NCBI GenBank assembly: GCA_001897425.1
Contig: MKSW01000030.1
Span: forward strand, 1-51,193
Length of the DNA: 51,193 nucleotides
Source of the DNA: Actinobacteria bacterium 69-20
Lineage (GTDB): Bacteria; Actinomycetota; Actinomycetes; Mycobacteriales; Nakamurellaceae
Direction of reading: 5' to 3'
The notes under the pieces were generated by a model, which worked only from the letters and a program-made list of their open reading frames with translations, made no database searches and was not told the origin of the DNA. Every line of letters begins with the position of its first letter. The first letter of the stretch is position 1. The translations under genes and the position numbers were made by a program. Below, one piece after another: positions 28,646-36,910 of the stretch.

Positions 28646-31080
28646 GCTTCGACCCCCATCGCAGCCAAATGCGCCGCTACCTTCGCGCTGAGCGCCTCAA
28701 CTTCGGCTTCGAGGTCGGCCATGGTCTTTTCGTAGCGGTCCGCGAGCACCGACAGGCGTTCCACGAGTTTGTGGATCAGCGCGGAAATCTCGGCACTGAT
28801 GCCCGTCACCATGCGACAGCCCCACTTGTCATCGATGACGAGGCTTTGAACATCTTCGGTGGTGAGCGTGCCGTACTTCTTGAGGGTCGCGTCGTCGAGT
28901 ATTGCTTGGGCGTCCTTCGCGGTCTTCTTGGCGGTGGCTTCGGCGTCATACAGCAAAACGAGCTTCGCGAGCGCCGTCACCTCGTCACCGCGCGGGTCCT
29001 CCCGTCGGGCGACCCTGTGTCGCGCGGCGGCGAGCGCCTTGTTGATCTTCTCATCCTCCATGGCGTCGGCCAGCAAGCCGTCCTCGCCGCTGTTCTCCTC
29101 AACGAACTCCTCGACCGCCTGGCCCGCGGCTTCGGCCGCAGCCACCAGGGCGTCAACCTCGACCTGCTCGCTCGCGAGGTACCGACTCACGATCAGCGCA
29201 GGAGGGATCAGATCCATCTTCCACTTGTTGGCGCCTCGACCGGAACCGACCACGAGATCGGGCGTCTCGGAGAGCTTGCGCTCCTTGTTCTCGATAGTCT
29301 TGCGCGGCTTGGCCGCTCCGCCCCAACCATCCATCATGATCATGGCGACGTCGTCATGCATGACGTCATTCCAGTAGCTCATGAGCTGTTCGTAGACGCC
29401 GTACTCGTCGACGAGCGGGCGCGAGCGGAACGCTTTGAGCAGAGTCTCCCCCAGTTCCGCGATCAGATCGGCCGGGCGTGTGGCGCTCGTGATGCCTTGG
29501 AGCAGTTCGTCATGGGTATTCCACCAATGCTTGACGGCACCGATGCTGCTGCTCACGAAAGCTTCGTACTCCAAGGAGCCGGTGATCGCGGTGTGGATCG
29601 CGCGCTTGTCGACGGTGAGTCGGCAGTAGCCGTCGCGCAGCGGCTGGAACAGGGTGGCCCGCAGGCTCGGGAAGGCATCCCAATACGGCTGGAGTGCGTC
29701 GAGATCACGGTGGGGGATGCCGCCTTTGAGGTGGGCGTGCAGGTCCTGGACGTCCTCGGGCTCCGAGCTGTCGATGTAGCGCGGAATGTTGAGGTTGTAG
29801 TCGTTCTTGGCGTCGGCGATCTCGGTGACCGGCACCATCCGCGAATAGCGCTCAATCTGCTTCTGGTTGACGAACGTGTCGATGATCTGGTGCATATCCC
29901 GCGGTCGAAGCCGGTTCTTATTGCCGTCCTTCGCGAAGCCCTTACTGGCGTCGACCATGAAGATGCCGGTGCGCGCGTGGGCGTCCTCCTTGTCGAGCAC
30001 GATGATGCAGGCCGGGATGCCGGTGCCGTAGAACAGGTTCGCGGGCAGGCCGATGATGCCCTTGATGTAGCCGCGCTTGATCAGTTCCTTGCGGATCGTC
30101 GCCTCGGCGTTGCCGCGGAAGAGCACGCCGTGCGGCAGGATCACGGCGCCCTTGCCGGTGCTCTTGAGGGACTTGATCATGTGCAGCAGGAAGGCGTAGT
30201 CGCCGTTCTTCTCCGGCGGGCGGCCGTAGCCGTCGAAGCGCCCGTATTCGTTCTCCAGACCGTTCGTCCAGGACTTGACGCTGAACGGCGGATTGGCGAC
30301 CAGATAGTCGAACGTTTGCAGCTCGCTACCGCGCAGGAACTGCGGACTGGTGATCGTGTCGCCCTGGCGGATGTCCGCGGTCCCGTTGCCGTGCAGGTGC
30401 ATGTTCATCACCGCGAGAGCGCGAGTGGCGTTGTCCTTCTCCTGACCGTAGATCGTCAGGCCGTTGGGCGCGGCATCGGCGACCTTGAGCAACAGCGAAC
30501 CGGAGCCGCAGGTCGGGTCGTAGACAGTCGCGGACTTCGGAGTGTCCGGCTTGATGCCGATGAGCGCAGCCATAACGCGCGAGACCTCGGCGGGCGTGTA
30601 GAACTGGCCCTTGCTCTTGCCCGATTCGCTGGCGAAGTGCCGCATCAGGTACTCGTAGGCGTCACCCAGCAGGTCGTCACCCTCGGCGCGCGAGCCGGTG
30701 AAGTCGAGGTCCTGGAAGATGCCGATCAGCTTGGTCAGCCGGTCGACCAGTTCCTTGCCCCTGCCGAGCTTGTCCGGATCGTCGAAGTCGGCATTGTTGA
30801 TCACGCCCTGCAGGTCGTTGGCGTCCGCGAGCCGGCGGATAGCCACGTTGACCTGCTCGCCGATATCCGGCTTGCCCTTCAGGGCGACGAGATCGGCGAA
30901 CGAGCCGCCCTCGGGCACCTCCACGTCCGCGAATCGGTCGGCCTTGGCCTTGTCCGACACGTACTTCACGAACAGCAAGGTCAGGACGTAATCCTTGTAC
31001 TGGCTTGCGTCCATGCCGCCGCGGAGCTCGTCCGCGCCTGCCCACAGTGAGCTGTACAGATCCGACTTCTTCAGCGCCAC
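28642..31080 (-). CDS. hsdM: Type I restriction enzyme, methylase subunit with long C-terminal extension
   Basis: An N6-adenine methyltransferase of 812 residues. The helical N-terminal domain (LWAGADELRGGMDASQYKDYVL) leads to the SAM-binding loop YDPTCGSGSLLLKVADAAP at about 187-205 and the catalytic motif NPPF at 263-266. Typical HsdM proteins are near 500 residues. Here about 300 more follow, including YWNDVMHDDVAMIMMDGW and a C-terminal coiled coil (VERLSVLADRYEKTMADLEAEVEALSAKV). The start is GTG with a GGGGGGAA ribosome site. It is the first gene of the overlapping operon. Some of this extension belongs to a recognised HsdM subgroup; its role is inferred only. Confidence 0.93.
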   Translation of the reverse strand: MALKKSDLYSSLWAGADELRGGMDASQYKDYVLTLLFVKYVSDKAKADRFADVEVPEGGSFADLVALKGKPDIGEQVNVAIRRLADANDLQGVINNADFDDPDKLGRGKELVDRLTKLIGIFQDLDFTGSRAEGDDLLGDAYEYLMRHFASESGKSKGQFYTPAEVSRVMAALIGIKPDTPKSATVYDPTCGSGSLLLKVADAAPNGLTIYGQEKDNATRALAVMNMHLHGNGTADIRQGDTITSPQFLRGSELQTFDYLVANPPFSVKSWTNGLENEYGRFDGYGRPPEKNGDYAFLLHMIKSLKSTGKGAVILPHGVLFRGNAEATIRKELIKRGYIKGIIGLPANLFYGTGIPACIIVLDKEDAHARTGIFMVDASKGFAKDGNKNRLRPRDMHQIIDTFVNQKQIERYSRMVPVTEIADAKNDYNLNIPRYIDSSEPEDVQDLHAHLKGGIPHRDLDALQPYWDAFPSLRATLFQPLRDGYCRLTVDKRAIHTAITGSLEYEAFVSSSIGAVKHWWNTHDELLQGITSATRPADLIAELGETLLKAFRSRPLVDEYGVYEQLMSYWNDVMHDDVAMIMMDGWGGAAKPRKTIENKERKLSETPDLVVGSGRGANKWKMDLIPPALIVSRYLASEQVEVDALVAAAEAAGQAVEEFVEENSGEDGLLADAMEDEKINKALAAARHRVARREDPRGDEVTALAKLVLLYDAEATAKKTAKDAQAILDDATLKKYGTLTTEDVQSLVIDDKWGCRMVTGISAEISALIHKLVERLSVLADRYEKTMADLEAEVEALSAKVAAHLAAMGVEA

Positions 31081-31312
31081 CGATTCCCCCCTTGCTCGAA
31101 TGTCCGACGTATCAACCGACTCGCGGCTTCCCTAGGTACCGTGGCGCATGTGCGTCGCAGCGCTATCCGTGATGCCTCACGGGTACTCTGGCGTGCAGCG
31201 ACAGTGTCATCTACACTCAAGTTGCCTGGGGCGTTGAGCTTCAGGAAGTGAGCCCGAGACCCGGCCGGACGACCGTGGCGCTCGGGCTTCGCGCTTCTTG
31301 GTGGCATGTCGA

Positions 31313-31855
31313 TCACAGCACCCGCACATCCGTGACGATCGGGCGGATGCGTTCCCGCCATTCGCCGCCGCGCGCCCAGCACCACGCGACGACATCAGGG
31401 ATCGCCAGCGCGGGTTCGCTGGCGAAAGGCAAGTGCACGTAGCGGATGCGATCTCGCGCCGCCGATGCCCGGGTTGCCTCGATCATGTGCTGTCGATCGA
31501 AGCTGAGCAACGTCACATCCATGTCGAAGACGATCCGCGCCGCCACCTGCATGGCTGCAATATCGCCCACCAGCACGCCGATTGCGAGCGCTCGGCGGTC
31601 GAGGTCGGTGCCCGCCACGGTGCCCACGTCATAAATCGTCGTTCGAACCCCCAGGCCGGCAAGACCGGCGATCGCGTCGGCGATCTTGTGGCGGCGCGGT
31701 TTGCCCTCCGCCTTCATATGGACCGAACGCTGCCCGGGCAATAGCAGGGTCTTGATTACGCGACGAATGTCGCGAAGCTGCGACTCGTCGACGAGGGCTG
31801 CCGCAACGAGGTAGCGCTTGGCCTTGGTCTCGTCCACAAAGACGTGTGATGTCAT
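31313..31855 (-). CDS. DUF3800-like protein (RNase H-fold, predicted)
   Basis: A 180-residue protein starting HVFVDETKAKRYLVAAALV, the acidic first strand typical of DUF3800 proteins. It ends with AIPDVVAWCWARGGEWRERI, resembling the final acidic helix of the same group. Asp/Glu at both ends and DMDVTLLSFDR in between would suit a metal-dependent RNase H-like site, but nuclease activity is inference. Its ATG overlaps the stop of the upstream winged-helix gene (ATGA), so the pair is co-translated. DUF3800 genes are common on plasmids and defence islands. No signal peptide or membrane segment is seen. Confidence 0.7.
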   Translation of the reverse strand: MTSHVFVDETKAKRYLVAAALVDESQLRDIRRVIKTLLLPGQRSVHMKAEGKPRRHKIADAIAGLAGLGVRTTIYDVGTVAGTDLDRRALAIGVLVGDIAAMQVAARIVFDMDVTLLSFDRQHMIEATRASAARDRIRYVHLPFASEPALAIPDVVAWCWARGGEWRERIRPIVTDVRVL

Positions 31856-32706
31856 GGCTGATCACCGTCGGTCGGCTCGCCCGACTCCGGTTGATCATTC
31901 GCCTGCACTGGTGGCCGCTTGCCGCGGCGCGGCGGCTTGAGCACGTCCGTGAGGGTGTACACGTTGCGGGTGGTGATGCCGGCTGCGGTGAGCGGAGCCT
32001 TGACGGTCTGCTTGGTCACCTTGATCACGCCGAGGCCCTCAAGCGTGGCAAACCCTCGCTGCACCGTGTCCGGAGACCACCCGTACCACTCGGGAACCCG
32101 CTCGGCCGCCAGTACGAATCCGGGCCTCTCCTGCAAGGCGACAAGCGACATCGCGGTGGCGGGCAGGTCAAGTCTGCTGTGCCACCCGTCGGCCCAGTAG
32201 CGGTTGCTCAGTCGGATGAAGCGGTCGTCCTCACCTGCGCCAACTGGGCGTGTATAGGCATCGCCGGAGCCGTCCGGACGCAAGAGTGTCACGGTGATCT
32301 TGCGCTGGTGGCCGCTCCGCCGCCGCTCAATCAGCCGTCGCTCTTCCAGGCGGGTCAGGATCTTCGTCGCCGCGTTCGAGGCTGAACGAGGATCTGCCGT
32401 CTCCGTCGCCCCGAAAGCGCGCGCCCAGACCGCCAGCGGCAGCGTGGTGCTCCAGCCGTAACTGCCCGAGCTGGTAATCGCATGCAGGAACAGAAACGCG
32501 CGCAATCCACGAAAATCATCATTGCGAACGAATACACTCAAAGGACCACTTCGATTGTCGGCGTCGCGGTCCGGGTTTTGCACGAACAGCTTCGCGATCG
32601 GGGCAAATGTGCGACGCGAACGGTCGAGCAATTCCGCGCGGGTCTCGTCGGGCGTCGCTGGCGTAACGCCAACCGCATCGCCGTCACCTGCCTGCTCTTG
32701 GTACAT
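31852..32706 (-). CDS. Winged-helix DNA-binding protein (plasmid/ICE-type)
   Basis: A 284-residue protein with two likely winged-helix units. The first (about 65-145) contains LAVWARAFGATE...ASNAATKILTRLEERRLIERRRSG. The second (about 180-245) contains PEWYGWSPDTVQRGFATLEGLGVIKVTKQ. The layout recalls replication or transfer-region regulators of actinobacterial mobile elements. The C-terminal 30 residues are Lys/Arg/Pro then acidic. It is coupled to the DUF3800-like gene by an ATGA overlap. A promoter with 17-bp spacing lies so close upstream that the mRNA is probably leaderless. Family assignment is tentative. Confidence 0.7.
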   Translation of the reverse strand: MYQEQAGDGDAVGVTPATPDETRAELLDRSRRTFAPIAKLFVQNPDRDADNRSGPLSVFVRNDDFRGLRAFLFLHAITSSGSYGWSTTLPLAVWARAFGATETADPRSASNAATKILTRLEERRLIERRRSGHQRKITVTLLRPDGSGDAYTRPVGAGEDDRFIRLSNRYWADGWHSRLDLPATAMSLVALQERPGFVLAAERVPEWYGWSPDTVQRGFATLEGLGVIKVTKQTVKAPLTAAGITTRNVYTLTDVLKPPRRGKRPPVQANDQPESGEPTDGDQP

Positions 32707-33168
32707 GGCGAAAGTATGCAGACACCGTGTCGACGAGGCAAGGCGGTGCGGCTGTAGTCGGCTTCTCTCATAGCGGCATTAATGCGAGTACTTGAAAGAC
32801 CAAATGCAAGCCCTATCTGAAATCCCCCTGTGAGTCCCACGGTCGACCGCCGCGTGAGCAGTTGATTCTGGTTGGTGTGCGGTGCCGGCAACGGCGTGGT
32901 CCTTCGGCGACGGCGCCAAATCATTCGTCGCCACGAGTCAGAATCCTCTTCGTCCGGCTATCCAGGTGATTCGAGGTGGAGACTCACGTTGCCCCTCTGC
33001 GCCGAATCTGATCCGGGGGGGCCGCCAGACGGCGGTACCGATCGGTAGCCATGCGGTGAATAACCTGCCCGCCATAGGTCCACGAGCGCAGAGACTGGAC
33101 GCTGCCAGCAGCACCATGTACGTGGATCATCTCAAACATCGCCATACGGGCGGTGCCCGCGAACGTCG
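32707..33168. other. 462-base gap without a recognised gene
   Basis: The first 35 bases hold the promoter of the winged-helix gene. I see no convincing ORF, tRNA or long repeat in the rest. Its base composition is mixed and less GC-rich than the core, fitting island DNA. Confidence 0.5.
32713..32741 (-). promoter_or_regulatory. Promoter of the winged-helix/DUF3800 pair
   Basis: On the minus strand TTGCCT, 17 bases, then CATACT (-10 element at 32713-32718), with the ATG 6 bases beyond. There is no ribosome site in that space, so the transcript is probably leaderless. Confidence 0.5.
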
Positions 33169-33468
33169 TCATGGGCGGGTGGCAGCAGCGACGGGCTCAA
33201 ACCCCGGCAGGCGCGGCAGGCGGCGCCGGTCCGGAGAGCCGGCGAGGGTGCCGTCGGGAGCGATGTGCGAGAACATCTGGTCGATGACGGTCAGAATGTG
33301 CGGGTCCTCCACTCGGTAGAGCTGCCGCCGTCCGTCGCGCCGGACGGTGACGATGCCAGCAGCGCGCAGCTTGGCGAGATGTTGGCTGGCGGCGGGCACA
33401 TTGGGCGCGGAGAGTTCCGCCGGGGTGGACACGTCATTTTCGCCGGAGGCAAGCAGCCAGACGAGGTG
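33169..33468 (-). pseudogene. Truncated ArsR-family regulator
   Basis: The frame encodes VWLLASGENDVSTPAELS...NVPAASQHLAKLRAAGIVTVRRDGRRQLYRV, the winged-helix core and wing of ArsR-type repressors, followed by a normal-looking tail. The first 25 or so residues (helix 1, normally ending DPTRL) are missing. Upstream of 33468 the frame is scrambled, although an ILNPMLPAPRL-like trace survives in another frame. No start codon with a ribosome site exists. The break lies about 70-90 bases from a triple repeat that may be an insertion-sequence end, so loss by transposition is likely. Confidence 0.6.
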
Positions 33469-33557
33469 CGGGCAGCATCGGATTGAGAATAACCAGCAAG
33501 GACAGCAGCGATGACAAGACGACGTTTCGACATGCCGCAGCCTGCGCGGTCGAACCC

Positions 33558-33617
33558 ATTCCGATGACCCGCAACACGCTATTCCGATGACCCGAGACAC
33601 CCCATTCCAATGTCCCG
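33558..33617. mobile_element. Three direct repeats resembling an IS21-family end
   Basis: ATTCCGATGACCCG occurs at 33558-33571 and 33581-33594, and ATTCCAATGTCCCG at 33604-33617, with an even 23-bp period. Multiple spaced repeats of this kind are typical of IS21-family termini. No istA or istB gene is present, so this would be a solo remnant. The stretch 33487-33665 holds nothing else I can identify. Confidence 0.5.
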
Positions 33618-33665
33618 AACCAGGACACCGCCGGGCGCACACAAGCCATGCCGGAAAAGCCGCAC

Positions 33666-35342
33666 TCAGCGACGACGCGTGCTCCTGCTACGGGTGCCGA
33701 AGATCGACCTGCCGAGCGCGCCACCGACCGCGGTAGCCATCGATCGCATGAACGACTTGACCACCGTGTTGCCCATGATCTCGCCGAGCATGGCCCCGGC
33801 GCCGGCACCGGCCCGGCCCGAACCCCCAGGAACTGCATAGCCGCCGGGAAGGTCGTCACCTCCGGGGAGCCCGTAGCCGGGTGCGGGGTACCCGCCCGGC
33901 ACCGGCGACCCCGGCACCGGGGTCGCGTCGGGCTGGTGTTGGGCCAGGCGTGCAGTGAGCATCTCGTAGGCGGAGTTCCGGTCGATGGGAGTGCCGTACT
34001 TGGCGGACAACGGTGATACGGCCACCGCAGCGGAGATCGCGTCCGGCGGGATCGTGTCCATCAGTGACCGGGGAGCGCGCATCCTGGTCCACGCCACAGG
34101 CGTCGGTGCGCCCTTGTCCGAGAGCACCGTCACAATCGCCTCGCCGATGCCCAGACTCGTCAGCGCTGTGGCGAGGTCGTAGTCGGACGTGGTCGGATAC
34201 GTCTTCACGGTCATTGCCAGGGCCTGTTGATCCGCCGGCGTAAATGCCCTGAGTGCATGTTGGACCCGCGCGCCGAGCTGCGAGAGCACCGGCGCCGGGA
34301 TGTCGGTGGGTAGCTGGGAGCAGAAGAAGACCCCGACGCCCTTGGACCGGATCAACTTGACGGTCTGCACTATCGCATCGCGGAATGCCTTCGATGCGTC
34401 GGCGAACAGCAGATGGGATTCGTCGAACAAGAACACGAGCTTCGGCTTGTCGATATCCCCGACTTCCGGCAGATGCTCGAAAAGCTCTGCCAACAGCCAC
34501 ATCAGGAAGGTCGAGTACAGCGCCGGCCGGCTCTGCAGGCCCGACACCTCCAACAGGCTGATCACGCCACGGCCGGACGGATCGGTGCGCATCAGATCGT
34601 CGATGGCAAATTCGGGCTCGCCGAAGAACTGATCCCCGCCCTGCGACTCCAGGTTCGTCACGGCGCGCAGGATCACTCCGGCGGTAGCTGACGAAACCCC
34701 GCCCAGCGCCTTGAGATCGGCCTTCCCCTCGTCATCGGTCAGGTACATGATCACTTCACGCAGATCCTTGATGTCCAGCATGGGGAGGTTCTGCTGATCT
34801 GCCCAGTGAAAGATCAATCCGAGGGTCGACTCCTGAGTTTCATTGAGGCCCAGGACCTTCGACAGGAGGATCGGGCCGAACGAATCGATGGTGGCGCGTA
34901 CCGGAACCCCGGTCCCCTGCCCAGCGAGGCACAGGAACTCCACGGGGTACGCCTGCGGAGCCCAGGCGTCGCCGGTGTCGCCGGCCCGCTTCATGATCCC
35001 GTCGCTGGCGGTTCCAGGGGTCGCCAGCCCGGACAAGTCGCCCTTGATGTCAGGTATCAGGACGGGAACCCCCGCAGCCGAGAGCTGCTCCGCGATCCCC
35101 TGCAACGTCTTGGTCTTGCCGGTGCCGGTCGCCCCGGCCACCAGCCCGTGTCTGTTGAACATCGCCAGCGGAATCCGCACCAGCGCCGCCGGGTCCACTG
35201 ATCCGTCGATCACCACAGAGCCGAGCGTGACGCTTTGCGCCGCCGAATCGTATCCGTGCGCGATCCGCTCGGCGGCCGCGTTGGCCGACGACCCGGTCTG
35301 GCCGGCCGATGCTGCGGATCCGGGTGCGTTGGGCTGCGACAT
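33666..35342 (-). CDS. HerA-like ATPase (DUF853)
   Basis: A cytosolic P-loop ATPase of the HerA/FtsK superfamily, 558 residues, in the Rv2510c position. Walker A is GATGTGKTKT at about 70-79. Walker B is KLVFLFDESHLLF near residue 310, followed by the family's GVGVFFCSQLPTDIP segment and an arginine-containing RVQHALRAFTP. The last 75 residues are Pro/Gly-rich repeats (PVPGGYPAPGYGLPGG) ending in a basic tail. ATG 35342 has AAGGGAGG upstream; the frame stays open to 35624 but that part is unlike protein. The cellular role of this DUF853 group is not settled. It marks the return to core gene order after the island. Confidence 0.88.
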   Translation of the reverse strand: MSQPNAPGSAASAGQTGSSANAAAERIAHGYDSAAQSVTLGSVVIDGSVDPAALVRIPLAMFNRHGLVAGATGTGKTKTLQGIAEQLSAAGVPVLIPDIKGDLSGLATPGTASDGIMKRAGDTGDAWAPQAYPVEFLCLAGQGTGVPVRATIDSFGPILLSKVLGLNETQESTLGLIFHWADQQNLPMLDIKDLREVIMYLTDDEGKADLKALGGVSSATAGVILRAVTNLESQGGDQFFGEPEFAIDDLMRTDPSGRGVISLLEVSGLQSRPALYSTFLMWLLAELFEHLPEVGDIDKPKLVFLFDESHLLFADASKAFRDAIVQTVKLIRSKGVGVFFCSQLPTDIPAPVLSQLGARVQHALRAFTPADQQALAMTVKTYPTTSDYDLATALTSLGIGEAIVTVLSDKGAPTPVAWTRMRAPRSLMDTIPPDAISAAVAVSPLSAKYGTPIDRNSAYEMLTARLAQHQPDATPVPGSPVPGGYPAPGYGLPGGDDLPGGYAVPGGSGRAGAGAGAMLGEIMGNTVVKSFMRSMATAVGGALGRSIFGTRSRSTRRR

Positions 35343-35651
35343 GATGGTGCCTCCCTTGCGCCGCTCGGCGCGATGCTCACATGTGACGTTCGGCCCGGTT
35401 GTCGGCCGATCTTGACGTGAGCGTATCCGGCTGGCCGATGGCAGCGCAGCGCTCGGCCCTGGTCCAAGGAAGGCTAGTTCGCCGCTCACGGCGCCAGCAC
35501 CGCGACGCACCGTCATAGGCGCCGGGCGGCAGACGATTCCGCGGGGCGGAAGGGCGGCCTGGCACGGCGCAACCGGCACTCCGTAGGGTTCGATGAGGAT
35601 AGGCGCGTGACCGGCGCGAGGCACGGCGGCACCTGCGGTCCGGGAGGAACC

Positions 35652-36869
35652 ATGACTGACTCACAGCGACACGCGTTCATTGTGGGGGGCGTGCGGACGC
35701 CGATCGGGCGCTATGGCGGGGTGTTGGCGTCGGTGCGGCCGGATGATTTGGCGGCGTTGGTGATGCGGGCGGTGGTGGATCGCGCGGGCCTGGCCGATCC
35801 TGGTGAGTTGGATGAGGTGGTGTTCGGGTCGGCGAATCAGGCGGGCGAGGACAACCGGAATGTGGCGCGGATGGCGTCGCTGCTGGCGGGGTTCCCGGTG
35901 TCGGTTCCGGGTATGACGGTGAACCGGCTGTGCGCGTCCGGCCTGACGGCGGTCGCGACGGCGGCGTCAATGGTGCGGGCCGGGGACGCGGATCTGGTGC
36001 TCGCCGGCGGGGTGGAGTCGATGACGCGCGCCCCGTGGGTGATGGCCAAGCCGGAGAAGCCTTACGCGAAGCCGGGTGCAATGTTCGATACGTCGATCGG
36101 CTGGCGGTTCACGAACCCGCGGTTCGCGGAGATCGACGGTGGTGAGGCGACGTTTTCGATGCCGCAGACGGCGGAGAAGGTCGCGGAGATCGATCACATC
36201 AGCCGCCAGGATGCGGACGCATTCGCGCTGCGCTCGCATCAGCGGGCGGTGGCGGCGATCGATGCTGGGCTGTTCGCGCCGGAGATCATGCCGGTTCCGG
36301 TTTCGACGAAGGCCGGGGTGCGTGCGGTTGACACCGACGAGGGTCCGCGCCGGGATACCAGCGCCGAGGTGCTGGCGGGGCTCAAGAGCGTGGTGAAGCC
36401 GGGCGGGGTGGTCACGGCGGGGAACGCGTCCTCGCTCAACGATGGGGCGGCGGCGGTGCTGGTGGCCTCCGAGTCGGCCGTCAAGCGGCTGGGCCTGGCG
36501 CCGCGTGCGCGGGTGGTGGCGTCGGCGTCGGCGGGGGTGGCGCCGTCGGTGATGGGCCTAGGCCCGGTGCCGGCGACCGAGAAGGTCTTGAAGCGCTCCG
36601 GTTGGTCGCTCGGCGACATCGGCGCGGTCGAGTTGAACGAGGCGTTCGCCACCCAGTCGCTGGCGTGCATGCGGCGTCTCGGGTTGGATGCCGGGATCGT
36701 GAACAACGATGGCGGGGCGATCGCGCTCGGCCATCCGCTGGGCTGCTCCGGGACCCGGATCCTGATCACGCTGCTGGGCCGGATGGACCGCGAGGGCTTG
36801 CGCCGCGGGCTGGCCACGTTGTGTGTCGGGGTCGGCCAGGGCGTGGCGATGCTCGTCGAGAAACCCTAG
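35652..36869 (+). CDS. Acetyl-CoA acyltransferase, probable 3-oxoadipyl-CoA thiolase
   Basis: A thiolase cleaving 3-oxoacyl-CoA to acetyl-CoA and a shortened acyl-CoA. Context makes the 3-oxoadipyl-CoA/3-oxo-5,6-dehydrosuberyl-CoA thiolase (PaaJ/PcaF type) most likely. The 405-residue protein has the nucleophile Cys94 (VNRLCASGL), His361 in ALGHPLGCSG and Cys391 in TLCVGVGQG. GGGAGGA precedes ATG 35652. It heads a rightward group with the 3-hydroxyacyl-CoA dehydrogenase (41 bases on) and paaZ. Some specificity for other 3-oxoacyl-CoAs cannot be excluded. The gene is strikingly G/T-rich on the coding strand compared with paaZ. Confidence 0.88.
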   Translation: MTDSQRHAFIVGGVRTPIGRYGGVLASVRPDDLAALVMRAVVDRAGLADPGELDEVVFGSANQAGEDNRNVARMASLLAGFPVSVPGMTVNRLCASGLTAVATAASMVRAGDADLVLAGGVESMTRAPWVMAKPEKPYAKPGAMFDTSIGWRFTNPRFAEIDGGEATFSMPQTAEKVAEIDHISRQDADAFALRSHQRAVAAIDAGLFAPEIMPVPVSTKAGVRAVDTDEGPRRDTSAEVLAGLKSVVKPGGVVTAGNASSLNDGAAAVLVASESAVKRLGLAPRARVVASASAGVAPSVMGLGPVPATEKVLKRSGWSLGDIGAVELNEAFATQSLACMRRLGLDAGIVNNDGGAIALGHPLGCSGTRILITLLGRMDREGLRRGLATLCVGVGQGVAMLVEKP

Positions 36870-36910
36870 AACCGCTGTGCGGTCGCAGGTCTCGGGCGGG
36901 AGGGGAACAC

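Noticed and set aside
28669-31050. A 793-codon plus-strand frame across hsdM
   Set aside because: Antisense shadow of the methylase gene; no recognisable domain.
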